A stretch of 64,000 nt of DNA from an uncultured Pelagibacteraceae bacterium (lineage in GTDB: Bacteria; Pseudomonadota; Alphaproteobacteria; Pelagibacterales; Pelagibacteraceae): positions 1-64,000 of the forward strand of contig CACHKE010000002.1 in the NCBI GenBank assembly GCA_902580335.1, read 5' to 3'. This document shows positions 10,582-19,332 of this stretch, one piece after another (positions within the stretch are counted from its first letter, which is position 1; every line of letters starts with the position of its first letter). A program made the position numbers and the translations under genes. The notes beneath the pieces were generated by a model, which saw only the letters and a program-made list of their open reading frames with translations, was not told where the DNA came from and made no database searches.

Positions 10582-11489
10582 TGCAAATACAACAGCTTAA
10601 GAATTTACTAAAGGATTTTGAAAAAAATATAATTTATGGTCAAGATTTAAAGAAAAAAAATTGGTTTAATATTGGAGGAAAGTCAAAAGTTTTTTATAAG
10701 GCTGAAAATTTAAAGGATTTAATCAAAATTTTGAAGTTGCTCGATAATAAGGAAAAGATATTTGTTATCGGTGCAGGATCTAACACTTTAATTTCTGACA
10801 ATATTTTTGACGGAGTTGTAATAAAGCTCAGTAAAAATTTCAATAGAATATCCTTATTGAGAGAAGATGTGATAATTTCTGGCAGTGGTGTTTTAGACAA
10901 AAGTTTATCTGAGTTTGCCATGGAAAATCATTTGAGCGGGTTTGAATTTTTATCCTGTATCCCTGGGTCAATTGGAGGTGGAATTAAGATGAATGCTGGA
11001 TGTTTTGGCAGAGAATTCAAAGATATTCTTCTTTCAATTCAAGCAATTGACCAAAAAGGGAATTTAATAACAATTCCGTCAAATGAAATAAATTTTGATT
11101 ATAGAAACAACAATTTGCCTGAGGACCTAATTTTTTTAAGCGCTTCTTTTAAAGGGGTAAAAAGTGATTTTAATAAAGTAAATACCGAAGTTAGAAAAAT
11201 GAAATCTTTGAAAGAAAAAAACCAACCAATGAGAATTAAAACTGGTGGGAGCACTTTTAAAAACCCAATAAATCAAACGAATAAAAAAGTTTGGGAGTTG
11301 ATAAGAGAGTCAGTTTCTATTGATACTAAGTTTGGTGATGCACATATCTCAGAAAAACACTCAAATTTTTTTGTGAATAAAGGTAATGCAACGTTTAATG
11401 ATATGAAAAAATTAATTGATTTTGTTTCCAAAAAAGTTTTAGAAAAAACTGGCATTAAATTAGATAAAGAAATTAAGATATTGGAATAA
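10581..11489 (+). CDS. murB: UDP-N-acetylenolpyruvoylglucosamine reductase MurB
   Basis: NWFNIGGKSKVF, IGAGSNTLISD, IPGSIGGGIKMNAG. Confidence 0.95.
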   Translation: MQIQQLKNLLKDFEKNIIYGQDLKKKNWFNIGGKSKVFYKAENLKDLIKILKLLDNKEKIFVIGAGSNTLISDNIFDGVVIKLSKNFNRISLLREDVIISGSGVLDKSLSEFAMENHLSGFEFLSCIPGSIGGGIKMNAGCFGREFKDILLSIQAIDQKGNLITIPSNEINFDYRNNNLPEDLIFLSASFKGVKSDFNKVNTEVRKMKSLKEKNQPMRIKTGGSTFKNPINQTNKKVWELIRESVSIDTKFGDAHISEKHSNFFVNKGNATFNDMKKLIDFVSKKVLEKTGIKLDKEIKILE

Positions 11490-11490
11490 T

Positions 11491-12405
11491 TTGAAAAAAA
11501 AAATTTTAATAATTTCTGGTGGTATTTCTAAGGAGAGAATTATCAGCTTAGAGACTGGAAAACAGGTTGCTAAAGAACTGAAGAAGCATAATTATCTGGT
11601 AAGAACATGCGAACCAGATAAAGATTTATTATTAACAATAAAAGACTTCAAACCTAATTGCATCTTTAATGCTCTACATGGTCAGTTTGGTGAAGATGGA
11701 TACATACAAACAATATTAGAAACAATAGGAATACCTTACACACATTCGGGTGTTATTGCCTCTGCTAAGGCAATGGACAAAGAAATTTCAAAAAAAATAT
11801 TCTTAAAAAATAAAATTTTGACACCTAAATATTTTGTTTATAATTTTGATAAAACTAATAAGGAACTTATAAGTTTTGTAAAAAAGAAATTCAATTTTCC
11901 AGTTGTAATTAAACCAATTAATGAGGGCTCTAGTGTTAATGTCTATATATGCACAAAAAATGATCTATTAAAAAACTTAAAATTTTTAAAAGATTACAAA
12001 AAAGTAATGATAGAACAATTTATTCCTGGACGAGAAATTCAATCAGCTATAATTGGAAAGAAGAAACTTGGAGCAATCGAGCTAAAACCAAAGAGAAAAT
12101 TTTATGATTATCAAGCAAAGTATAACTCTAATGCAAAGACCGAACATATTATTCCAGTCGATTTATCAAAAAAAAAATACAAAACTCTTATGAACATAAC
12201 TTTAAAAGCACATAATTTGATGGGATGTAGAGGAGTTACAAGATCAGATTTTAAATATTTTAATGGTAAATTTTATCTTTTAGAAATTAATACACAGCCT
12301 GGAATGACAAAACTATCTTTAGTTCCAGAGATATCAGCGTATATTGGAATTAATTTCATAAATTTAATTAAATTAATTTTAAAAGATGCATCTATTGATA
12401 AGTAA
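11491..12405 (+). CDS. ddl: D-alanine-D-alanine ligase (TTG start)
   Basis: ATP-grasp ligase: ALHGQFGEDGYIQ, EINTQPGMT; dcw position. Confidence 0.94.
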   Translation: MKKKILIISGGISKERIISLETGKQVAKELKKHNYLVRTCEPDKDLLLTIKDFKPNCIFNALHGQFGEDGYIQTILETIGIPYTHSGVIASAKAMDKEISKKIFLKNKILTPKYFVYNFDKTNKELISFVKKKFNFPVVIKPINEGSSVNVYICTKNDLLKNLKFLKDYKKVMIEQFIPGREIQSAIIGKKKLGAIELKPKRKFYDYQAKYNSNAKTEHIIPVDLSKKKYKTLMNITLKAHNLMGCRGVTRSDFKYFNGKFYLLEINTQPGMTKLSLVPEISAYIGINFINLIKLILKDASIDK

Positions 12406-13060
12406 AAAAATTACAATTTACTTATTAATGTTTTGTTTTCTTGTATCAATTAACAATATTTCATTAATTAATATCAGTTTTCCAAAAATCGAAAATATAG
12501 AGATAGTTGGTTTAAATATAAATGAGAGAAAAAAAATTGAAAGTATGGTTAATGAAGCAAATTTTAAAAATATTTTTTACGTAGATAAACAATATTTACA
12601 AAAAAAAATTAATTCAATTAAAATCATAGAGCATTTTGAAATATTCAAAAATTATCCTTCAACTCTAAAAATATTTATAAAGGAAGCAAAAATACTTGCA
12701 CAAACGAAAAAAAATAATTCCAATTATTTTATTGGATCAAATGGAAAATTAATTCTGAATGATTATTCAAATTCTAATCTGCCATTTGTGTTTGGTGATT
12801 TAGATGTTAAAGAATTTCTTAAATTTAAGAATGAAGTTGATAAATCAAACTTTGATTTTAAAAAAATAGTAAAACTATATTATTTCAAATCAAAAAGATG
12901 GAATATTGAAACACCAGAAGGATATTTGATAAAATTGTCGAGAAATGATGTCAAAAAAGATCTAAACTTATTTGTTCGTTTATCTAATGAAGATAAATTT
13001 AAGAATGAATTAGTAATTGATTTCCGTCAAAAAGATCAAATAATATTATATGGTAAATAA
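12386..13060 (+). CDS. ftsQ: Cell division protein FtsQ (POTRA domain)
   Basis: 224 aa; N-terminal TM then POTRA-like IENIEIVGLNINERKKIESMV; position between ddl and ftsA-like. Confidence 0.82.
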   Translation: MHLLISKKITIYLLMFCFLVSINNISLINISFPKIENIEIVGLNINERKKIESMVNEANFKNIFYVDKQYLQKKINSIKIIEHFEIFKNYPSTLKIFIKEAKILAQTKKNNSNYFIGSNGKLILNDYSNSNLPFVFGDLDVKEFLKFKNEVDKSNFDFKKIVKLYYFKSKRWNIETPEGYLIKLSRNDVKKDLNLFVRLSNEDKFKNELVIDFRQKDQIILYGK

Positions 13061-13751
13061 TTCAGAAAATAAAATTTTTCTTTTTTTAGGGATTAATAAA
13101 TTTTCGATTGTTGCAATAAATTCCATTAATGAGTTTGTTTATAAAGAAGAAAAATTCATAAGTAATCAAAATAATCAAATCGAGTTAGATTTTTTAGATA
13201 GTTTCCTAAATGAAAATATTTTTAAGATAGAAAAAAAACTCAATGAATTTGTCGAAAATATTTTTTTGATTATTGATCATCAGAATATTTTTTCAATTCG
13301 TTTATCTATCAAAAATAAATTTGATAATATTATTATTAATTCAAATTCTATACATAAATTGATATTAGAAGCAAAAAGTTGCTGCAACAAAACCTTAAAA
13401 GATCTTGATATTCTTCATATGAAGATTGATAAGTTTTATATTGATGGAACTTATTTTGAAACTTTACCAGAAAAAAAAAATTGTAATAATCTTTCTATTG
13501 AAGTCAGTTATTTATGTATACCAAAAAGGATCTCAAAAACTATTGAAGATGCTCTCAGAAAATACCAAGTATCTTTGGATAAAATATTGAGCCTAAATTA
13601 TTTAAATAGTTTTTTAGATGATAAAAACGATAATTTATATGTAATGGCACAAAAAATCTTAGATGGTTTTAATGAAAATGAGGTGCTTGTCACTAATAAA
13701 TACTCAAAAAAAATGGGATTTTTTGAGAGATTCTTCAATTTTTTTAACTAG
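13050..13751 (+). CDS. ftsA: Short, divergent FtsA-like protein (1A/1C-like region retained, 2A/2B region absent)
   Basis: Position after ftsQ; DLDILHMKIDKFYIDG resembles the FtsA 1C segment, SYLCIPKRISKTIEDALRKYQVSLDKILS resembles the following FtsA segment; only 233 aa. Confidence 0.65.
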   Translation: MVNNSENKIFLFLGINKFSIVAINSINEFVYKEEKFISNQNNQIELDFLDSFLNENIFKIEKKLNEFVENIFLIIDHQNIFSIRLSIKNKFDNIIINSNSIHKLILEAKSCCNKTLKDLDILHMKIDKFYIDGTYFETLPEKKNCNNLSIEVSYLCIPKRISKTIEDALRKYQVSLDKILSLNYLNSFLDDKNDNLYVMAQKILDGFNENEVLVTNKYSKKMGFFERFFNFFN

Positions 13752-13814
13752 CTCGTATTTTCTTGTAATATTTGTTGTTTTTAAATTTAAAGATTACCAG
13801 ACTAAAAGTTTTGA

Positions 13815-14735
13815 GTGTCTTTATTAAACCAAAAAACTATCAAAAATTCTGTATCTTTTAGTGGAATAGGTCTTCACTCTGGAAAACCAGCTAAGATTTG
13901 TGTCAAACCTTCAAGTCCAGATAGTGGCATTGTATTTAAAAGAATAGATTTAAAAAACAACAATCTAATTTACCCAAATTTTATGAATGTGACTAATACA
14001 GCTTTGAATACTACTATTAGTAATAGTAATGGAGTGAAAGTTTCAACTATCGAGCATTTAATGGGGGCTTTGTTTGGAATTGGAATCGATAATGCATTGA
14101 TTGAAATTGATAATGAGGAAGTTCCAATTTTAGATGGTTCAGCGAAAGTTTTTATTGAGAAAATATTAACAGCAGGTTTAGAGCTTAGTAATAAACCTAT
14201 TAAAATAATTAAGATTAAAAAAAAAATTGAATTTAAAAACGGTGATAAATTTATTTCAATTGAGCCTTCAAAATTAAGTTTGGACATCGATTTTGAATTA
14301 AAATATCAAAATAAAATAATTGGGAATCAAAGAAATAAGATTAATGTCTACGAGGATGATTTGACAGAAGTTTTTAATTCTAGAACTTTTTGTTTGTATG
14401 AGGATATCGAAGCTATCAAGAAAAAAGGTTTAGCAAAAGGTGGGAGTTTAGAAAATGCTATAGTGGTCAAAAGTGATAATGTGTTAAATCCCGAGGGTTT
14501 AAGAAATTCAAAAGAGTTTGTTAATCACAAAATTCTTGATTGTATTGGCGATTTATATACTACAGGTTATAGGATTATAGCTAGTGTAAATTGCTCTCAA
14601 GGGGGCCATTATCTAACGAATAGTTTGTTAAGGAAAGTATTCGAAAATAAAGATAATTTTTCTATCATCGAAATTCAAGAAAGAACACTACCTCATACGC
14701 TAATCAATAGAAGTTTATTGAGATCGATAGCTTAA
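13815..14735 (+). CDS. lpxC: UDP-3-O-acyl-N-acetylglucosamine deacetylase LpxC (GTG start)
   Basis: FSGIGLHSGKPAKI, EHLMGALFG, EVPILDGSA, NHKILDCIGDL. Confidence 0.96.
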   Translation: MSLLNQKTIKNSVSFSGIGLHSGKPAKICVKPSSPDSGIVFKRIDLKNNNLIYPNFMNVTNTALNTTISNSNGVKVSTIEHLMGALFGIGIDNALIEIDNEEVPILDGSAKVFIEKILTAGLELSNKPIKIIKIKKKIEFKNGDKFISIEPSKLSLDIDFELKYQNKIIGNQRNKINVYEDDLTEVFNSRTFCLYEDIEAIKKKGLAKGGSLENAIVVKSDNVLNPEGLRNSKEFVNHKILDCIGDLYTTGYRIIASVNCSQGGHYLTNSLLRKVFENKDNFSIIEIQERTLPHTLINRSLLRSIA

Positions 14736-14767
14736 CTTAATAATCATCTTTATAGTTTAAATCTAGC

Positions 14768-15616
14768 TTGTATACTTTATTAATGTGCAAAATGAAGATA
14801 ATTTTATTTTTTATCTCTTTATTATTAATTCTTTCTTGTAGTAATGAAGTAAAAAAAGTGTCCCTTATAAAGGAGACTAATCAAAAAGTAGAAATGATTT
14901 CAGCATACGAAAAAGGTATGAGTTTAATGGAAGTTGGAGACTACTTTGCAGCTAGTAAAAAATTTTTAGAAGCAGAGATTTTATTTCCACAATCTGATTG
15001 GGCACCAAAATCAGTCCTGATGGCGTCATACTCTTATTACATGCAAGATTACTATTCATTAGCAATTCAAAATTTAAAAAGATACTTTCAAACTTATCCC
15101 AAAGATACTAACAAAGCTTATGGTCATTATCTTTTAGCAATGTGTTATTATGAGACTATTGAGGGTGAAAAAAAAGATCTAGCTCCTTTACTTTTATCCA
15201 AAGAAGAACTCAAATTTATAATTGAAAATTTTCCTAATACTGATTATGCTTATGACGCTAGATTTAAAATTGATTTAATAAATGATATTTTAGCTGCTAA
15301 AGAAGTTTATATAGGAAGACATTACATAAAAAAAGAAAAATGGATACCTGCTCTAAATAGATTTAAAAATGTTTTAGAGGAATATGAAACCACAGTCCAT
15401 GTGGAAGAAGCAATACATAGATTAGTTGAAATTTATTACAAATTAGGCATGGAAGAAGAGTCTCTTAAATATGCGTCATTGTTGGGATATAATTATAACT
15501 CTGGTACATGGTATAAGGAAACATATAAAATATTTAATAAAAAATATGAGGTTGAAATCCCAAAAAATAAAAAAGAAAATAGTAAGATTTTGAGTAAAAT
15601 AAAAAGTCTTTTTTAG
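14768..15616 (+). CDS. bamD: Outer membrane assembly lipoprotein BamD (ComL)
   Basis: Lipobox LLILSCSN; TPR-like repeats; position after lpxC. Confidence 0.87.
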   Translation: MYTLLMCKMKIILFFISLLLILSCSNEVKKVSLIKETNQKVEMISAYEKGMSLMEVGDYFAASKKFLEAEILFPQSDWAPKSVLMASYSYYMQDYYSLAIQNLKRYFQTYPKDTNKAYGHYLLAMCYYETIEGEKKDLAPLLLSKEELKFIIENFPNTDYAYDARFKIDLINDILAAKEVYIGRHYIKKEKWIPALNRFKNVLEEYETTVHVEEAIHRLVEIYYKLGMEEESLKYASLLGYNYNSGTWYKETYKIFNKKYEVEIPKNKKENSKILSKIKSLF

Positions 15617-15620
15617 AAAA

Positions 15621-17642
15621 ATGATTGATGAAAAAATTAATCAAAAGTACATAAAAAAAATAAAACTATTTCAAAAATATAATAAACATTATTACAACTT
15701 AAACAATCCGCTAGTAGAGGATCATGTATTCGATGAATTGAAGTCAGAAATACTTAATTTAGAGAAGCAACATGATTTTTTATATCACAAAAGTTCCCCT
15801 AAAACCTCAGTAGGTTTCAAACCCTCTAAATCTTTTAAAAAAGTTAAACACAGCGTGCCAATGTTGTCATTAAGCAATGCATTTAACAAAGATGATTTAT
15901 TAAACTTTGAGAAAAAAATTTTAAATTTTTTGAATAAAGAAACAAACTTTTTGATTGAATATAGTGCTGAGCCTAAAATAGATGGAATATCTGCATCATT
16001 AATTTTTAAAAAAGGTAAATTTATAGCTGGTTTGTCTAGAGGTGATGGAAAGGAGGGAGAGGACATTACAGAAAATTTAAAAACAATTAAAGATATACCA
16101 AAATTCATAAATTTAAAAAATTTTCCTGATGAAATTGATATAAGGGGGGAGGTATTTATTAAAAACAGTGATTTTAAAAAATTAAGAGATAAGTTTGCAA
16201 ATCCAAGAAATGCCGCCTCAGGATCCTTAAGGCAAAAAGATCCTAACGAAACAAAAAAAATTCCTTTAAAATTTATTGCTTATACGTTTGGTTATGAAAA
16301 AGGATTAAAAGTAAAAACACAAAGTGAATATTTGGAAGAATTAAAAAAATGGGGCTTTAAAACAAATCCTTTAAATAAAAAAATAAAAACGATAGATGAT
16401 TTGATAAAAAATTATAATGAGATCGAAAAAAGAAGAGGAGAGATAGATTTTGATATCGATGGAATTGTATACAAAATAAATGATTTTAAATTACAAAAAA
16501 GACTAGGTAATGTTGCTAATGCACCAAGATGGGCTATTGCACATAAATTTTCAGCAAATAGTGCAGTTTCAAAAATAGAAAATATTGAAATTCAAATAGG
16601 GAGAACTGGTGCCTTAACTCCCGTTGCAAAAATTAAACCTGTGAATATTGGAGGTGTTGTGGTTTCAAATGCCACCCTTCATAACGAGGAGGAAATAAAT
16701 CGAAAAGATATTAGAATTGGAGACACTGTTTTAATTGAAAGAGCTGGAGATGTTATACCACACGTAATTTCTGTGGATTTTAAATTAAGAGAAAAAAATT
16801 CAAAAAAGTTTATTTTTCCTCAAACCTGCCCATCATGTGGTTCTAAAACTGTTAAAGACTATAATATAACTACTAAAAAAGAGGACGCGGTAAGAAGATG
16901 TTCAAGCGAAGGTTTTGAGTGTGAAAAAATGGCTATCGAAAAGATAAAACATTTCGTTTCAAAAGAAGCATTTAATATTGAGGGTTTTGGAAAAAAGATT
17001 GTGGAAAATTTTTGGAATCTAAAATTAATCAGACTTCCCCAAGATATATTTAAGCTTGATTTTGTTAAGATTGAGAGATTAGATGGATGGGGTAAACAAT
17101 CTGTAGCTAATTTAAAATATTCAATAAATTTAAGGAAAACCATTCCTTTTGACAAATTTATATATTCATTAGGGATTAGGCATATTGGTTTAGAGAATGC
17201 CAAAACAATTTCAAGGAATTTAAAATCTTTGAAAAATTTCATAACATTTTCAAAAAAGAATACTTTTGATAATTTAATTAATATTGATGGAATTGGGGAG
17301 ACTCAAATTAATTCAATAAAAAATTTTTTTAAAAATGATACAAATTTAAATATTCTATATGATCTAGAAAAAATACTTAAGGTTAAAAATACTGAAATAA
17401 AAAGGACTGATGGATTACTAAATAATAAAACATTTATGTTTACAGGCAAATTGTTAAATATGAGTCGCTCTGAGGCAAAATCAATAATTGAGCAAAATTC
17501 AGGTTCAATAGTAAGCAATGTCACTAAAAAACTAGATTATTTAATTGTTGGTGAGAAACCAACAAGCAGAAAAGTTAATACAGCAAAAAATTTGAAAATT
17601 AAAATTTTAGATCAGTCTGCTTGGTTAGAAATGCTTAAATAA
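15621..17642 (+). CDS. ligA: NAD-dependent DNA ligase LigA
   Basis: AEPKIDGISASL (KxDG), Cys-rich Zn finger CPSCG, HhH and C-terminal BRCT (FTGKLLNMSRSEAK). Confidence 0.96.
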   Translation: MIDEKINQKYIKKIKLFQKYNKHYYNLNNPLVEDHVFDELKSEILNLEKQHDFLYHKSSPKTSVGFKPSKSFKKVKHSVPMLSLSNAFNKDDLLNFEKKILNFLNKETNFLIEYSAEPKIDGISASLIFKKGKFIAGLSRGDGKEGEDITENLKTIKDIPKFINLKNFPDEIDIRGEVFIKNSDFKKLRDKFANPRNAASGSLRQKDPNETKKIPLKFIAYTFGYEKGLKVKTQSEYLEELKKWGFKTNPLNKKIKTIDDLIKNYNEIEKRRGEIDFDIDGIVYKINDFKLQKRLGNVANAPRWAIAHKFSANSAVSKIENIEIQIGRTGALTPVAKIKPVNIGGVVVSNATLHNEEEINRKDIRIGDTVLIERAGDVIPHVISVDFKLREKNSKKFIFPQTCPSCGSKTVKDYNITTKKEDAVRRCSSEGFECEKMAIEKIKHFVSKEAFNIEGFGKKIVENFWNLKLIRLPQDIFKLDFVKIERLDGWGKQSVANLKYSINLRKTIPFDKFIYSLGIRHIGLENAKTISRNLKSLKNFITFSKKNTFDNLINIDGIGETQINSIKNFFKNDTNLNILYDLEKILKVKNTEIKRTDGLLNNKTFMFTGKLLNMSRSEAKSIIEQNSGSIVSNVTKKLDYLIVGEKPTSRKVNTAKNLKIKILDQSAWLEMLK

Positions 17643-19332
17643 ATGTGGCAAGCCATTTTTTTTCATTTTTTTTTAAATAGGGTGATAGTTTTGAATAGAC
17701 TTCAATATGATAATTAAAAAGATAATTTTTTTCTTTATTTGTTAAAAGTCTAAAATTGATTAAATCTTTATCTATAGGTGCCAAAGTTAAGTTTGTAAAA
17801 AATAATTTTTTTTTTGCCTCATTTACATAAACTAAATTTTCAATGCGAATTCCAAATTTATTTTTTTTATAATAACCAGGCTCATTACTTAGAATCATAC
17901 CCTTTTGGATTTTTACTGAATTAAATTTAGAAATAGCTTGAGGACCTTCGTGAACATTAAGAAAAAAACCTACTCCGTGCCCAGTACCATGATTATAATC
18001 AAGTCCTTTTCTTTTAAGAAATTTTCTCGCCTCTATGTCAATTAACTTTCCTGTATTTTTTTTATTAAGATTAGTTTCTGCAACAGCGATATGTCCTTTT
18101 AAAACATTTGTAAAAATATTCTTTATATTATTTTTTTGATTTGAAAAACAAATTGTTCTTGTAACATCTGTTGTTCCAAATTTATATTGCCCACCAGAGT
18201 CGCATAGAAATATTTCATCTTTTTTAAGAAATTTAGTTTTATGTTTTGTAGCTCTATAATGAACAATTGCCCCGTTTTTGCCGCTGCCAGCTATTGTATT
18301 AAAACTTGGAAATAAATAATTTGAACTCATTTTCCTGATTTTTTCCAATTTATTTTGAGCATCCACTTCAGTTATGTCCAATTTTTTTTTATTTTTAATC
18401 CAATAAATAAATTTTGTTAAAGCAATTCCATCAAGAATATGAGTATTAATCATATTTTTAATTTCGGTTTTATTTTTAATTGATTTTAGAAGATAAATTG
18501 GATCTTCTTTCTTAATTATTTTAAATCTTTCTTTTAATAACTTTTCGAAATATAATGAACAAGTTTGTTCATCTATTGAAATGCTTCCTTTTTTCAGTTT
18601 TTTAAAAAAATTATAAAAATTTTTTGGATCAACAATTTGTTTTTTTTTGAGTTTTTTTTCACTAACTAGTTTCAATGATTTAATATTTTCAACAATTAAA
18701 TAAAACTGCTTATCTTTATCTAGAATAAGATTACAATTGGGGATGGGACTATTTGGGTTATCATATCCTCTGATATTCAACAACCACGCAATATTTTCTG
18801 GTGCAGTAATATATAAATAATCAAGCTTATTTTTTTTTAAATAGGAAGAAACTTTTGAAATTTTTTGAATATGATTTTCACCTGCTATTTTTTTATCAAT
18901 AGAATAAAAAGGAAATTTTTTTTTATTTTGAGTTTTAAAAATTTCATCAATAAGATTTTTTTTAATTATAGTTATCCGATTATGTTTTAAAAAAAAATTT
19001 TTGATTTGTTTTGAAGTGAAAAGTTTTGGGTCAATTCCCAAATTTAAGTGTTTAAAAACATTGGTATTAATAATCTTAAAATAATCTTTTATCTTAAATT
19101 CTTTTGCACTTTCAATTTTTGCTTGAATTGTATATCTTCCATCAACAAATAGGTAATTTCTATCTTTTAAAATTATCGCTAAACCTGCAGACCCTGAAAA
19201 GTTTGAAATAAATTTAAGTCTATCTTGATTTGAATACTCAGAGAAGAACTCATCATTTTTTGGCACCACATAACCATCAATGTCATAATGTTTAAAGAGA
19301 CTTCTGAGTTTAACTATTCTTTTTTTAATCAT
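17635..19332 (-). CDS. pepP: Xaa-Pro aminopeptidase (M24, aminopeptidase P family)
   Basis: Creatinase N domain plus M24 motifs (CDSGGQYKFGTTDVTRT, GTGHGVGFFLNVHEGPQ, EPGYY). Confidence 0.9.
   Translation of the reverse strand: MIKKRIVKLRSLFKHYDIDGYVVPKNDEFFSEYSNQDRLKFISNFSGSAGLAIILKDRNYLFVDGRYTIQAKIESAKEFKIKDYFKIINTNVFKHLNLGIDPKLFTSKQIKNFFLKHNRITIIKKNLIDEIFKTQNKKKFPFYSIDKKIAGENHIQKISKVSSYLKKNKLDYLYITAPENIAWLLNIRGYDNPNSPIPNCNLILDKDKQFYLIVENIKSLKLVSEKKLKKKQIVDPKNFYNFFKKLKKGSISIDEQTCSLYFEKLLKERFKIIKKEDPIYLLKSIKNKTEIKNMINTHILDGIALTKFIYWIKNKKKLDITEVDAQNKLEKIRKMSSNYLFPSFNTIAGSGKNGAIVHYRATKHKTKFLKKDEIFLCDSGGQYKFGTTDVTRTICFSNQKNNIKNIFTNVLKGHIAVAETNLNKKNTGKLIDIEARKFLKRKGLDYNHGTGHGVGFFLNVHEGPQAISKFNSVKIQKGMILSNEPGYYKKNKFGIRIENLVYVNEAKKKLFFTNLTLAPIDKDLINFRLLTNKEKNYLFNYHIEVYSKLSPYLKKNEKKWLATFI

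Noticed and set aside
16859-17242. 127-aa minus-strand ORF inside ligA (and similar antisense ORFs, e.g. 922-1287, 13970-14287, 15785-16108, 40545-40895)
   Set aside because: All are opposite strongly supported genes with no domain signal.
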